The notes: generated from the letters alone by a model not told the origin. A DNA stretch of 64,000 nucleotides from Podospora bellae-mahoneyi (GCF_035222275.1 NW_026946359.1:2480001-2544000), one strand, 5' to 3'. Positions 13,872 to 25,615 are shown, counted from the stretch's first letter. Translations and numbers: made by a program.

Positions 13872-16003
13872 GGTCTCGCTCCCATCACTCTCAGGTCGTT
13901 TGGCCAGTGGTGGAGGTCCGTAAGGTTACGTCGTGGACGGCGTGCATGCAAACGCTCCGTCCGCGACTGGCTGTGCGGAATTCAATGATCATCGAGAGCC
14001 ATCGTCCATAACTGGGCAACTGGACACTGGTAAGTGACTGGGGGGGGGGGTGTGTGGGGAGGCGGCAGAGAGAGAGAGAGATGTCGGGGCTCGTCGAGGT
14101 TGATGTGCTGGCGAGCGCGAGGATTGGCTGTCTGCACAAGCGACTGGGGACAGCCCTGGGCGAACGAAACACCTCCATCAACACCAGGTCCGGGATCCAC
14201 CTCCATAAGAGCAAAAAAGTACGGGGCAAACGCTTCACTGCACCGAACCCTAGCCGCTCTGCTAGCCAGCTACAAGAGTCAGTGCGCTATCCGTACTTGT
14301 TCCTCAGAACCTCTGTGCAATTACGGCGCCTTTCGGGCAGCGGCCTATGGAATATCAATGAGACGACAGAGACGGGACGACACATATATGCTCATATCCT
14401 GTGCCATCGTCCGGGTGCGAGCCCTTTTTCTCCTGCTCTCCTGGATGCGAGATGGTCATACCCATCCATCCTGGGCACTTTGGCAAACTTTACTTTCTTT
14501 TTTCTGTTTTGAGAAGAATGTGTTGCAGTGTTGCAGTGTTGCAGTTGGTACATAATCAACAGGAACAAGCTGCCTTGCGATGTCAGCTTGAGGGAAGTTG
14601 GAGGGGCGTTGGTGGATGACAAGGAAGTCTTGGAATTACCCAGGCTATCGGTAAGGTTTCTCTTCTACCCGGACCCCCTGTAGATGTCCTCTACAACCTT
14701 AGGTGTATCCAATACTACTTACCAGCTGCCCGTTTGGGGATCAGGCTGATGTGCTCACCTTCTGCGGCTGCGCAGCTTGTGTTGGCCGGCATCAACCGTG
14801 TCTCCACTCCTCGAACAATTCGAGAAGATAGGAATACGACCTTTTTCTGGGCTCTATCCCATGTGAGTATCGAAAGGGATTCAAAGTGTTTGAAGGTGTA
14901 GGTAGCTAGCTGTGCTGCTGCCCAGAAAGCGGGGGCCATCCATCATGATCGTGTAATTGCCCGTTCTGCCTCAACGGTGCAGTGGGGATTGAACAGGGGG
15001 TTTGCGGCGGGTTTTCGGCCGATTATGTAGAAGATACATAACTTGGCATGGCATCCGAACTTTTTTGCTGATGTTTTGTTTTCTCTCATCCGAATCCTCC
15101 TCAGTTCATAGCAGTTGACTGTGTGGACGAGCAGACATGTGAGAGAAGGCCCCTGCCCGTAGCGGGGCACCAGGGGGTGGGATGTTTTCCATCCATGAAG
15201 ATGATGAATTCGAGCCAACAACAGATCCAACGAATCGCAAATGCTAAGGGACAGGCATGAATACAAGTCAACCCTGTGTGGCTGCCCAATGACGCACTGT
15301 TCAACCAGCTGTGCCGCCGAGATAACCTTGACTGCCCGACCCTTGAGCTTGACCAGCTGTGACTGGCCGCCAAGCTTAAGCTCTCTCTCTGACTTCTTGA
15401 TGAAGTGACCCTTCGTGGCCGAGACTGTACACCCGGAGCCTAAACTCCTAGAGCAGGTGTGGCGTAGGGCCATGAGGTGAGAAGGAACCAGTACATCCAG
15501 CTCAGAATAAAAATATTTCAGGTTGCCGTTAAAGCAGGAGAGACGACTTGTCGCAGACCGTTTGAGGCTTGAGCCACACGCCGCCACACGCCGACGCGCG
15601 CCGACGCGCCGCCAGTCACACAACATCTTGAACACCAGGAACCAGTGCCGCTCGCCCGCCTCGGTATTAATTGTCGCTTTTCAACTTTTCGTGACTCTCA
15701 CACGCGCTCCATATCCAATCAACCGAACGGACACACATCCGTTTTCACTCATTCATCCCCGGCCAACTTCCCCGGCCCGCCCACCCACCACACCACGACA
15801 CCACCACTCCCACCACTCCCACCACTCCCTTCAACGGATTATCTCGAATCCTGGATCCTGCGACCCCATGACCCAATCAGCCATCAGCACATGTTTGGCC
15901 GTTGCTGGTTGGTCCTGAGCTCTCAGAAGCCGTCATCTAATTCCCTCAGAAATGCCTGGACTAAGAAACCGGACTTGGAGGACATCTTCGACACTTTCCA
16001 ATC
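13872..16003. other. Divergent intergenic region, Rho GEF / TERT
   Basis: A 2.1-kb region between two divergently transcribed genes, so both promoters should lie here. A 230-aa minus-strand frame at 14943-15635 has no family signature and is not called. Simple sequence includes three TGTTGCAG units at 14521-14544 and a CCACTCCCA tract near 15795-15830 in the probable TERT leader. No TATA box could be assigned with confidence. Confidence 0.5.
14521..14544. repeat. Three perfect TGTTGCAG units
   Basis: Three perfect head-to-tail copies of an 8-bp unit in the intergenic region between the Rho GEF and TERT genes. It is too short to assign a role. Confidence 0.9.
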
Positions 16004-16059
16004 ATGACAACTATTCTTGCGTCAAGACCGGCCAAAGGGAAGAGGAGTCGAGACAATAG
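15952..16059 (+). promoter_or_regulatory. Upstream ORF overlapping the TERT start
   Basis: An ATG at 15952 opens a 35-codon frame that ends with TAG at 16057-16059. It is out of frame with TERT and runs across the TERT ATG at 16004. If the transcript begins upstream of 15952, ribosomes starting here would pass the TERT start and end 56 nt beyond it, which would lower TERT translation. The leader extent is unknown, so function is inferred from arrangement only. Confidence 0.5.
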
Positions 16060-19000
16060 TGGCGAACTAACTCACAACGGCTCTGCTGATCACCCTGCAA
16101 AACACCAGAGGACCGGGCATGAACCACGCGATGCCGTTGTCAAGCATGCGCTGTTGAGTCAGTACTATTCTGAGACACAAACATTACGACAGTACGCACT
16201 GTCGAAACTGCCAACCTCTTCACGCATCCGGCGCAAGAAAATCGCAACAGTAGGGCTTTCTGGCTCTTCTGTCCAGAAGTCTTCAACTGAAGAGGAGACT
16301 ATCTTGGGAGAGCTGCTGGACACAACACTTGTTGCCTGGCGCCACGATGCCACCGCGAGAAAGAACAGCTACCGCTGGGAGAAGTGGATTGCCTTCTCGC
16401 AGAAGGGAAAAGGAGATGAATCCTATGTGACCTTGTCAGATGGACTGAGGAGGTCCATGTACTCGCAATCCGATGTAAGTCATAGAGAGTAGTAGAGATT
16501 CGCATAGTCCACCAACTTACATGGCCGTCTGTCAAAGATTGTAGACTTTGTTATCTGGCTTCTTTTCTCCCAGCAGGAGGCTGGTGTCCGGTTGAAGCAT
16601 TTGTTATGCGACGGCTTTCGGAGAAGTGTAAATGAGAATGCTCATCCGAAGGAGGCAGCCGCCCCAAGCAAGCCAATCCCCGGGCTCTTTGCAGTAGAAC
16701 GCAATCAGCAAGTAGAAGCCCTCAGGGAAAAGCCATGGCCACAGCTTCTCATGCTCTTGGGCAAAGAAGGGGAGCGCATCATGATCGACCTGCTTGTCGA
16801 CTGTGCCATTTTCCGGGCTGTAAAAGCAGGCAAAGGCAACATGCAACAGCTTTGTGGGATTCCCATTTCAGAACTGAGCCCTTTGGAGGCAAAGCCCATC
16901 GACAAAGAAAATCCCGTGCGCCCCTCCGAGATCTCTTTTGTCAGAAGCCGTATGCTCTATGCCAGAGCTGCTCTCAATGCTCGTGGCGCTGTTCTCTTTG
17001 GCTTACGTCACATTCGTGAGTGGCCCTTTTTACCCCTATTTGGGAGTTGCCAAGACAAAAACTAACCCCTGAGTTTTGGTCTAGATGTGTTGAACAGGTT
17101 TCCATATAAGGCACCCACCCCCACCGAAGAGGATACTAACCACGGGAATGTGGTGCATATCTTGGTGTACATGTTTCCCCGTCAATTTGGGCTGCATAAT
17201 CCATTTACGTCGGTTGTGGACCGCCAGAAGACAACTCAGAAGTTCCAGGACTACACCCTTCGTGAAGAGGAGATAGCCGAGAAGTTTTCCAAGTTGGATA
17301 CGCACGGAAAGCCTATCAGGCACGTTCCCAAGAGACTTAGAGGACAGGTCCAACATCTTGTTGAGCGACTTCAGATATTGCACGGCCGTTGCGCATATGC
17401 CGAGATGATGAAGCACTATTGCCCAGTAGGCTGTCCCGTCCCAATTCAGCTAGTACCAACGCTCACACTCTTAGGTACCTGGCTTGACAGCAAGCCGTAA
17501 GAAGGCTTCCACCTCCATGGAAAGGTCATTAGTTTCACCATCAAGGCCAGCTGGCAAAGCTTCTCGGGGCAAGAAGAAGACTCGGCAGAATGCAGCCCCG
17601 GATTGGAACTTGAAGTACAGCTCTCTCACGGAGTTGGCAACTCCAACATCGTCTGTCTCGGCCTTTTGCCAGGCTATACTAGCCAAGGTGATTCCCAATG
17701 AGTTCTGGGGCCAGGGCGACGCACAAGAGCACAACAAGGCCTGCCTTCTCAAAAAGGTCCACGAGTTCATTCATCTGCGGCGGTTTGAGAGCATGTGTCT
17801 GCATGAGGTCATGCAGGGAATGAAGGTCAAATAATCTCTCTGCACATCTTCGAACGCGGTATGCTAACTGCTTTCCAGCTCCAAGATATCGACTGGCTCG
17901 CACCTCCTGGACTAGCCAACCAAAAATGCTCGCAGTCAGACATGCAGAAACGAACCGAAATCTTTTACGAGTTTCTCTACTACCTGTTTGATTCATTCTT
18001 GATACCCTTGATTCGAAGCAATTTCTATGTCACTGATTCCAGTGTTGACAAGTATTGTCTGTTTTTCTATCGGCATGACGTCTGGCGGTATGTTGCCGAG
18101 CCTGCCATGGCCGCGCTCAAGACCAGGATGTTTGAGGAGGTCAGGTTGGAAGATGCTTTACGGATCTTGGGGTCCCGCAAACTTGGACTTGCCCACCTTC
18201 GGCTGGTTCCCAAGGAAACCAACATGAGACCTCTCATGAATTTGTCACGTCGGACTCTGCGGCCAGGGGGGAAAGCTGGGTTGAGCTACAGTATCAATAC
18301 TAATTTGGGGCCGGTGAATTCGGTGCTCAAGCTTGAGAGGGTGTGTGAAAACCTTGCTTGAGATTGGACCTTTAAGCTAACGAAACAACAGACACGAAAT
18401 GCCGAGCGTCTCGGATCTTCCCTCTTCTCAGTGAGCGACATCTACCCCCGCATCAAGGCATTCAAAACCTCCCTTGGCCAAGGATACCACAAGCTCTACT
18501 TTGCCAAAGTTGACGTCACGGCCGCCTACGATACCATCCCTCAAGACGCCATGATCAAACTACTCCGCCAGATCCCCAAGCAAGCCTTTTATAAAATCAA
18601 GAAACACGCCGAAGTCAGCCCCCTCGAAATGGTCCTTGGCCAAGGCAGCACTGCCAAAGCCGCCAGCCGCTGGCCCTCGGTAGCCCAACCAAACAAAGAC
18701 CCCCTCCCCTTTTCCCAATTCATTGAGACCACTCTCGCCCCGACCAAAAAAGACACCATCTTCGTCGACCGCTCCAACGCCCAGAAAACCCACAACACCC
18801 GGGACCTGATGTCTCTATCCACGTCCCACATCAAAGACAACCTCATCCGCATAGGCAAGAAACACTACCGCCAAAAATCCGGCATCCCTCAAGGCTCGGT
18901 GATTTCCTCCGCCCTCTGCAACTACTTCTACGCCGACCTCGAGCGCACCCACCTCTCCTGTTTGTTCTCCGATGACAACACCAACGACAGCCTGCTCCTC

Positions 19001-19909
19001 CGGCTGATAGACGACTTCCTCCTCATCACCACCTCCCTCCCCAAAGCAACCCAGTTCATCACAACAATGCACTCTGGCGTCCCCGCCTACGGCGTAACCG
19101 TCAACCCTTCAAAGTCCCTCGTTAATTTCCCCGTCACCATCAACGGCACCACTCTCCCAACCTTACAATCCAAAAACAACAACAGACCAGCTCAATTCCC
19201 CTACACGGGCCTATTCATCAACACCAAAACTCTCGAAATCTCCAAAGATAACACCGCTCTTACAGGTAACCCTAAAAGCGGTATTGACCCCCGTCCTACT
19301 GTTGTTGTATTACCGTGATACAAAAATACTAACAAAGCATTTATAGTCTTCAACTCTTTAACAGTAGAACACACCCGCCGCCCAGGCCGCAATTTTTCCC
19401 GCAAGGTCCTCGCCTCGTTCAAGCTCCAGTCGGGCATCCACCTTTTTGATACCAGCCTCAACTCGAGGCCCAAGGTGCTGGCCAACGCGTTTGCCGCCTT
19501 TGTGGTCTGCGCCAGGAAGATGTGGGCTTATGGGAGGTGTATGGGGAAGAAACGACAGCCCGGTGGGGTGGTTGTTAAAGGTAGTTTATATCTTGGTGGA
19601 GACACGAAAGTGTTGGGTTTGCTGACACAAAACGGGATAGATACCATCAGGTCATTGATTGATGTTGCGTTTCTGCTGCTGACGAGCAAAAGCAGAAAGG
19701 AGAGGTGGCCGGGGTATGAGTGTATGGTTACAAAGGGGGAGGTGGCGTGGTTGGTGATGGTGGCTTTTAGACAGGTTCTTGTTAGGAAGCAGACGGGATA
19801 CAGAGAGGTTGTGGTTTGGCTGCAGGAGGAGACGGTCAACTTGTCGAAGGGGAAGAAGGGGGTTGCTGTTGCGGGTTTAATCAAGATTATTAGGGGAGTT
19901 GGGATCTGA
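16004..19909 (+). CDS. tert: Telomerase reverse transcriptase (TERT)
   Basis: Catalytic subunit of telomerase, which copies telomeric repeats from its RNA onto chromosome ends. Exons: 16004-16474, 16538-17015, 17085-17425, 17475-17825, 17879-18340, 18392-19265 and 19347-19909, giving 1179 aa, in the usual fungal range. All introns are GT-AG, 49-81 bp, several with a clear CTAAC branch site. Residues 45-90 carry the N-terminal fungal TERT block with SSRIRRKKI. The RNA-binding domain (about 150-560) shows IVDFVIWLLF, HLLCDGFRR, a CP motif (HYCP) and DIDWLAPP. RT motifs follow: motif 1 (LVPKETNMRPLMNL), motif A with Asp742 (KVDVTAAYD), the fingers insertion, motif B' GIPQG (865-869), and motif C with Asp908-Asp909 (LIDDFLLIT). 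The thumb/CTE follows. The fourth donor (GTCAAA) and the third (GTAGGC) are weak but are the only joins that keep the family sequence. 19581-19640 may be a further, in-frame intron, giving 1159 aa. Confidence 0.96.
19581..19640 (+). other. Possible 60-nt in-frame intron in TERT exon 7
   Basis: The segment begins GTAGTT after AAAG, holds a GCTGACA branch-like site and ends GATAG. It is 60 nt with no stop codon, so both spliced and retained forms stay in frame. Removing it joins GGVVVK to TIRSLIDVAF, which resembles the family better than the retained 20 residues. Which form is used cannot be told without RNA. Confidence 0.6.
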
Positions 19910-20163
19910 TGGTTGAGATCGGGAGGTTGTTGGAAATGCTAGCAAGTGCGTTTAAAGCATGTTTATAATGCACATGTAGGAAGATTGAAATCGATAGATA
20001 ATCTATGTCTGCACTGGTCTATCGCTAACCCAGATATGCTTGTAAATGCCTTGAACCAAGTCCAGCTACTTCCCATCAAGTCTGTTTTATGTATATGCCC
20101 TTTATCCGCTACACCTTGACACCCGACCATTACCACACCAGCATCATCCTCTCGCACACCTTC

Positions 20164-21807
20164 TCAAAGTCTAAGCCCGCTCTCCCACCACCTGCCTTCA
20201 GGTCCCCACCACCATCTCAAGCCATACTCCTCGTCCAACCTCCACACATTTCCATTATTCCCTCCCAGCATATCTCCATAACCCAAGATCTTTACCAACC
20301 ATCTCACCGGCGAGAACGGCACAGGTTCAAACAACCAGATCCCCGCCCTGCTCATATCATCAACAAGCCCCCAACCAGTCAACTGAAGCCACACAGCAAC
20401 AACAACCAAGTTCCCTACCCTCCTCCACCTCGTCGAAAAGTTCCTCTCAATGAACCCCCTAAAATACTGACAAACAAAGCCCTGAACCAGCGTCCCGACG
20501 CCCTGAGTGGCAAAAAACATAATTGGCGTCCAAAACTTGGTCGTAGGACTCATAGACGTCAACCCGCCACAGGCATGCATCAGCCCCGACAAGAAAAACG
20601 CAATCAACACCGTAACCACCGTCTTCGCCCTCGTCGGCTTCTTAGCCCGTCGCTCCTTATCATTGTCATACCCCTTTCCATTCACCTCCCCGTTGGTATC
20701 CCTCACCCTCAAAGCAGGCACCGTCTCCCCCGTAGCCACCACATCGAAAACCCACTCCCCCGCCGCCGCGAACCCCCTCCTAAAACTCTGATGCCACCAC
20801 GCCCCCCAAAACCCAGCCAGGCCTTTCTCCTTCACCATGTGAAACCCCCCAAACAGACTCGGATACTGCCACAACTCCCCCTGCACCCCCAATAAATCCA
20901 ACCCCCCCTTCCCAAGCACACAGTAATTAACCAACTGATAAATCGAATGAAAATAAAACAATCCCGCCGCCACCCCCGTAATCCCCAAGATGCTCCTCCC
21001 CAAGCTCACCACCCCCATCGGCATCCCCTCCAGCGCCGGGGGCAAACTGTTGATTTTCCAATGCGACGAGTGCACATACTCGGGCCCCAAAACAATATAT
21101 GGATCCGCCCTCCCAAACGTAGTCCACACATCAATCACCACCCAACTCCACCCAACCTGCCACAACCGATCCCTCACAAACTCCCTCCCCGTCTCACAAA
21201 CCCAATACCCCTGCCTCGTCACCTTTTCCATCCTCCCCATCTCAACCGTTTGCCCCTGGCCCCCTCCCGCTGTCGGAAACGGCGGGGACGGTATAGTACT
21301 AACAGCATAATTCCACCCCACCCCCCTAAAATTCAGCAGCAAATCCCCCGCCCATCCCACCCTCTTCCACCAACTCCCCCCCTCAGGGTAAAACTCCCAT
21401 GTATACCCCCCCTTTCCCCCATCTCTCACAACACGCGCAGCATCCCACTGCGGCCGTGTAAACAACACCAGCGTCAATCCCCACACCGTCCCATGACAGG
21501 CAATCAACCCAACAGCATAACCAATCGCGACGTTGGAGCCAGAGGTGGTGAGTAGGAGTGTGTAATCGATGTACACGATCAAAAAGGCGACCACCCACCT
21601 AAGGGAATATAGCCAGGGGCGGGATTTATGTGGGATGGAGAGGTAGAGCAAGGGGAGGAAGAGGGTGCCGAAGAAGGCGGAGGGGAGGACGAGGGGTTTG
21701 ATCTTTCCGAGGGAGAGCTGGGTGTAAAAAAGGGTGCGGAGGTGAAAAGTCTGAGCGGTGGGGAGGTGGTAGAGGGGGTCGTTGGGGTTGAGGGCGGTGA
21801 TGGTCAT
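20164..21807 (-). CDS. Membrane-bound O-acyltransferase, wax-synthase type
   Basis: Single exon, 547 aa. Hydrophobic segments are spread along the protein (for example about residues 35-60, 68-90, 95-115 and 395-415), so it is a multi-pass membrane protein, probably of the ER. Two signatures fit the MBOAT/wax synthase group: WGAWWHQSFRRGF near residue 330, with the conserved His after WW, and SGLMHACGG near 405, with the second His in a membrane helix. Fungal relatives acylate alcohols or secondary metabolites, such as the acetyltransferases of trichothecene or meroterpenoid pathways. No biosynthetic neighbours are present, so the substrate is unknown. A TATATA sequence lies about 30 bp upstream of the ATG, suggesting a very short leader, and a GAA repeat lies further upstream. 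Third positions change from C-rich to G-rich near 21530. Confidence 0.85.
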   Translation of the reverse strand: MTITALNPNDPLYHLPTAQTFHLRTLFYTQLSLGKIKPLVLPSAFFGTLFLPLLYLSIPHKSRPWLYSLRWVVAFLIVYIDYTLLLTTSGSNVAIGYAVGLIACHGTVWGLTLVLFTRPQWDAARVVRDGGKGGYTWEFYPEGGSWWKRVGWAGDLLLNFRGVGWNYAVSTIPSPPFPTAGGGQGQTVEMGRMEKVTRQGYWVCETGREFVRDRLWQVGWSWVVIDVWTTFGRADPYIVLGPEYVHSSHWKINSLPPALEGMPMGVVSLGRSILGITGVAAGLFYFHSIYQLVNYCVLGKGGLDLLGVQGELWQYPSLFGGFHMVKEKGLAGFWGAWWHQSFRRGFAAAGEWVFDVVATGETVPALRVRDTNGEVNGKGYDNDKERRAKKPTRAKTVVTVLIAFFLSGLMHACGGLTSMSPTTKFWTPIMFFATQGVGTLVQGFVCQYFRGFIERNFSTRWRRVGNLVVVAVWLQLTGWGLVDDMSRAGIWLFEPVPFSPVRWLVKILGYGDMLGGNNGNVWRLDEEYGLRWWWGPEGRWWESGLRL

Positions 21808-22376
21808 GGTTTGGCGCTGGTGATGCTCGGATGGTGGTATATATGCACGAACGTTGGGCGGCTAGCGGGATGGTACCCCCCTCTTTGCCGGACTGTCGGG
21901 TCAATGGTGGGGGAGTGAGAAGAAGAAGAAGAAGAAGAAGAAGAAGAAGAACAAAAACCGCCAAAAAGTCAATTGAACAGTGTGTTGATTGTTCCGGGGG
22001 GGGAAATATAAGAGAAATCAATGAGGCGAAAATGCTGCGAGACATTTGCTCGAGTTCCCAAATTATAACGTCGCTGCCACAGCCACTTGTTTTTGAGAAC
22101 AGTGCCCCCAATATGGGTACATCTTGCCGTCGCTAGCAACCAACTGCTCCGAGAGGCTGACCAACACCGACAACAAATGTGATAAAAAGAAAAAAAAAAA
22201 AGTCACAATCTACCATGTGGCGTCGTTGTCGACATGATCATGAATTATTCGTCGCTGATGTCTAGTATTTGGTCACAGACTTCTGAGCTTGAATTGCAGC
22301 AAACGTACTTGAGGATGGAGATGGGATGAAGGAGATCATTCTTTCCAAAAATTACTTGTACTTTCCACATTGATAT
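21808..22376. other. Intergenic, upstream of the acyltransferase
   Basis: This lies between two minus-strand genes. It holds a TATATA element at about 21837-21844 (minus-strand reading for the acyltransferase) and the GAA repeat at 21917-21951. A short adenine run lies near 22188-22201, probably in the downstream region of the molybdenum cofactor sulfurase gene. Confidence 0.5.
21917..21951. repeat. GAA trinucleotide repeat
   Basis: About eleven GAA units, purine-rich on the plus strand, located 110-145 bp upstream of the acyltransferase start codon. Its position suggests promoter or leader DNA for the minus-strand gene. Confidence 0.95.
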
Positions 22377-24918
22377 TTACACCAGTGTCCAGGAAGGAAC
22401 AACCACATCCCCCACCCTCAAAGTGGGAAGTTGCGATTGGCTCGTCACTGCCATGTGGACCCCAAAAAAGACCTTGCCATCAAACCTCCTCGTCTTTGAC
22501 AGTGTCACAAACGGCTCCTGGCTCTTTTCCGCCGTGTCCTGGTTGATGCACACCATGTGACATCTCCTGCAAGACCCCAACATCTCAAACCTGTGACCAC
22601 CATCTCCTATTTTCAGATGTGACCACGAGTCTTCGGCGTAGGGCTCTATCGAACCTTGTGAGCCTTGTGAGGCCGGGGCAATCACAATATTGGCTCGGAA
22701 AACATCTGGAGAGATTTCCCCGTTGTGGTTACCTGTCCTCCTGATCTCCTCATTGAGGGCATCCAGACTCGGAAGAGTGATAGCCAGTATGGGGCTTTCA
22801 TTGGACAATAGTATGCGTCGTTCTTGGCCACTTCTTTCCGTGTCCGAGTCTGGTGGTGATGGTGGGTGGTCTCCGGGAAACGAGCCAGGAAGTCGTGGTG
22901 TTTGATGAGAGGGTGTTGCCAATGGAAGTTGATGCTTCTGAAGATGAGCTTTTGAATGCCGCATACTTTTTCCTTGGCCTCCTGGGGGAAATCTGGCCAG
23001 CATGCAGGGCACTCCGAGGGCACCCGAGAAGAAATCATTGACCTTGTTCGAGACGTATGTTTGCGCTAGGATTTCCTCGCCACAAACTCGTGATGATCGC
23101 GACCCTAGTGTCGTTGGTTGCCGAAACAAGGAAGGGTTCTTAGAGAGTGGTATGCTTATTTCTCTAGGCTGGTGCGGTGGAAGTTGTCCGGCATATCTGA
23201 CCCTTAGCTCGCCTCGATCGAAATCCAGTGTTGGCCGTACAAGTGCCATCTTTGGGTATCTCTTTTGGCTCAGAGCTTGACCAGTGCCTTGGTGAACCAG
23301 ACACCATTCCCGATCCCAAGCAAGGCCTTCTGGTCGGACCTCCCAATCAACTCCTGGAGGAACCTGGAAATGACCGCAGCTTTTGATAGGGTATATACTT
23401 ATACTGTGAACGCAAAGATCAGGCCGACTTGATTGCTGGGTTGTGTGTGATGTAAGAGGTGGTGGCAGAGTCAAATCCTGGTAGAACTCTGCAATAAAGT
23501 CCACGAATGCATCGACATCTGAGATAGTACTCATGGCTCCAAGGCTCGCTCGAATGACGCCAGTCGGTTTTCCGGCCATAATGTCATTGTCGGTTCCGCA
23601 CCGAAAGCCAGAGCTAAAGTTTTGCCTCATCTCCCAAGGCTCGAGACCAAGAGCTGAAGCGATACCTCCAGGGTTGCACACACCACCTGTGCGGATATGG
23701 AAGCCTTTTAGGGTAGCCAGCTTCTCGACTTCGGCCAGGCTCACCCATGCATTTTGGTTGTTTCGGATATTGAAGGCGACCACAGGACCACTACCCGCTT
23801 GTGGGTAAGGTTCTGGTGAATAGATGGTGCAGACCGGCCCGCCGTTCCCATGCCGTATTGACCGAAGACCGCGGTCCAGTCTTTGATGTAAAAACGCCGT
23901 ATGTTGTGATACCTCCTTCATCGTACCGAACAATTGTTTTTGAACGTCCATAGCAGCGTCGAGCGCGATGATGTTGTGAATAGGTAATGTTCCATGTTCC
24001 AGACGCTCATGTAAGAACTGGCTCTTAGGGGCGTGCCACTGCTCCTTCACGCAAACAACAACCATATCGACAGTGCCGCCTCCGAAATACTTCATCGTAT
24101 TGAAGACTTCTTCCGCTTGGCGTCTTACAAGCAGAGCACCTAGATCCGGGAAGCCGAATATCTTGTAGAAGCTCAAGACTATGAAGTCAGGGGCTCGCTC
24201 GACAGAACTGAGGTCGAGCGGTGAGGAACACACATATGCTGCCGCATCCAGTAAAGTGTATGTCCTATTCCTCGATACATCTGTGTTGCAGCGGATCGTG
24301 TCTGACCACCGCAGAGGCAACCGACTGCCATCCATATTAGATTGCGCAGGGTATGCAAATAGAGTCGGTCTGTCCTCATGGCCTTCAAATGGGGTTTGAC
24401 CCGTTGCCCATTCTTCAACCTGTCTGTCGTCCAGACAGAGGCTATTTCGAGCCTCTTCCCGAACACCGACTAGACTGGTGTGACTCGCTTGATGATACGC
24501 ATAGTTGAACCCATCAGGAGCAGCTCTCAGGGCATCTACAACAAGCTTGATTCCAGCTGTCGCATTGGCCACGAACACCACATCAAAGTCGGCAGGGTCA
24601 GCATTGAAGAACTGGAGCACTCGGAGCCGAATATCTTCAATCCTAGATGTTGAAAGCTGGGATGAACTGGATCCAGAGTGGGGATTGCCATAAAGGTTCG
24701 ATGTCATATCTCGGACGAACGAGTCCATCAATGATTTGGGGTATGGCGTCGTCCCAGCATGATCAAGATAAACGGACCCTGACATCATTAGCCAAATCTG
24801 CTTGTCAAGTTGCTAGATAGCTAGGAGCGATACCTTTGAGCATAGGGTACTCCTCATCTCGAAAGGCCTCCACTTTGGCATTGTAGCCGCTTGTCATCGC
24901 ATTGTTAGACTTGTCCAT
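22377..24918 (-). CDS. hxB: Molybdenum cofactor sulfurase
   Basis: Adds the terminal sulfur to the molybdenum cofactor of xanthine dehydrogenase-type enzymes; the Aspergillus gene is hxB. Two exons, 24918-24834 and 24778-22377, joined by a 55-bp GT-AG intron that restores YPMLKGSVYLDHAGTT at residues 24-39; total 828 aa, close to the known fungal length. The N-terminal domain is a NifS-like PLP fold: GNPHSGS near residue 60, NATAGIKL near 100, and the PLP-binding Lys at about 234 in LSFYKIFGFPDLGALL. A cysteine in the TGGVCNPGG segment near residue 390 is a candidate persulfide carrier. The C-terminal part has the MOSC N-terminal barrel and a MOSC domain with GSCRRCHMVCIN. The first exon has only 28 codons and would be missed by ORF calling. 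Head-to-head with cdc6, 697 bp apart. Confidence 0.95.
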
Positions 24919-25615
24919 CGCCGCCCAACTGATTCAGCCAACCCAGGTCTCCAAAATCCAAGTACTTTATCCTGGCCTGTCCTTCAACCTTGCCAACAAG
25001 TCGCAAAAGTCGCAGCATCTAGGAAGTGAACTGCAACAAGAAGAGAAACAGCAATAGCAACAAGACATTTTGAAGAGGCAAACAACGAACCCGGCCGAGC
25101 CCCAAGTCCCCGATAAGAAGCGGATGTCATCGGCTCCCGGCCGGCAGCGCCTGGGTACGGAGTTCGCCCCCTTCCACTTGACGTCGTTTTGTCATAGTCG
25201 CATGCGGGGAAGCGGGGAGCAGTTGGAGAAATCCCCACGAACCACAAGCCACACTTTATCAGCCACAGAAGCTGCAACGCCTCGGTTGAGGTTCGCGTTG
25301 CAGGTGGAGCTCCAGCCACCAAAATTTAATTGAAACGCGCTGAAGCGCGCGACAAAGGCCCCACCCAAGACGCGCATTGTCGCGTTTCACAGGGGGGGGG
25401 GGGGTGGAATTACTGTGGAATTGGAAGGCGCGACAGATCCTGAAAGAGACAAGAGCTCCATTTCACAATGCCAGGGCCCTCCTGCCTAACAACTATTTTC
25501 ACTTTGTCTTTCCACCGTTGCCATCGCCAACAACTCCTTCCTCCGCGGGATCTCGGCCATCGTCAACTTGTGTACTTCGTCACTAGCGCTTGCCAAAAGT
25601 AAACAAGCCGGCAAG
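24919..25615. other. Divergent promoter region, hxB / cdc6
   Basis: 697 bp between two divergent start codons. It contains a GC-rich block with several CGCG-containing elements at 25332-25387 (entered separately) and a run of 13 G at about 25392-25404, both nearer to cdc6. I saw no CGG-N6-CCG purine-regulator site near hxB. Confidence 0.6.
25332..25387. promoter_or_regulatory. Inverted pair of AAACGCG elements upstream of cdc6
   Basis: GAAACGCGC at 25332-25340 and its near inverse TCGCGTTTC at 25380-25388 flank two further CGCG-containing blocks (25345-25352 and 25370-25374). ACGCG is the core of the MBF (Mlu I cell-cycle box) site that drives G1/S genes, including cdc18/CDC6, in yeasts. The elements lie about 230-285 bp upstream of the cdc6 ATG. 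Binding is inferred from the core only. Confidence 0.5.

Noticed and set aside
14943-15635. 230-aa minus-strand frame between the Rho GEF and TERT
   Set aside because: No domain, irregular composition, and no splice partner; it lies in promoter DNA of two divergent genes.
19266-19346. AACCCTAA at the start of a TERT intron, as a telomere-repeat signal
   Set aside because: Only one copy; an 8-mer is expected by chance in 64 kb. The CCCTGTTAA repeat near 56013 is also not telomeric.
20089-20895. 268-aa plus-strand frame rich in Pro, His and Arg
   Set aside because: Antisense shadow of the acyltransferase gene, caused by its G-rich third positions.
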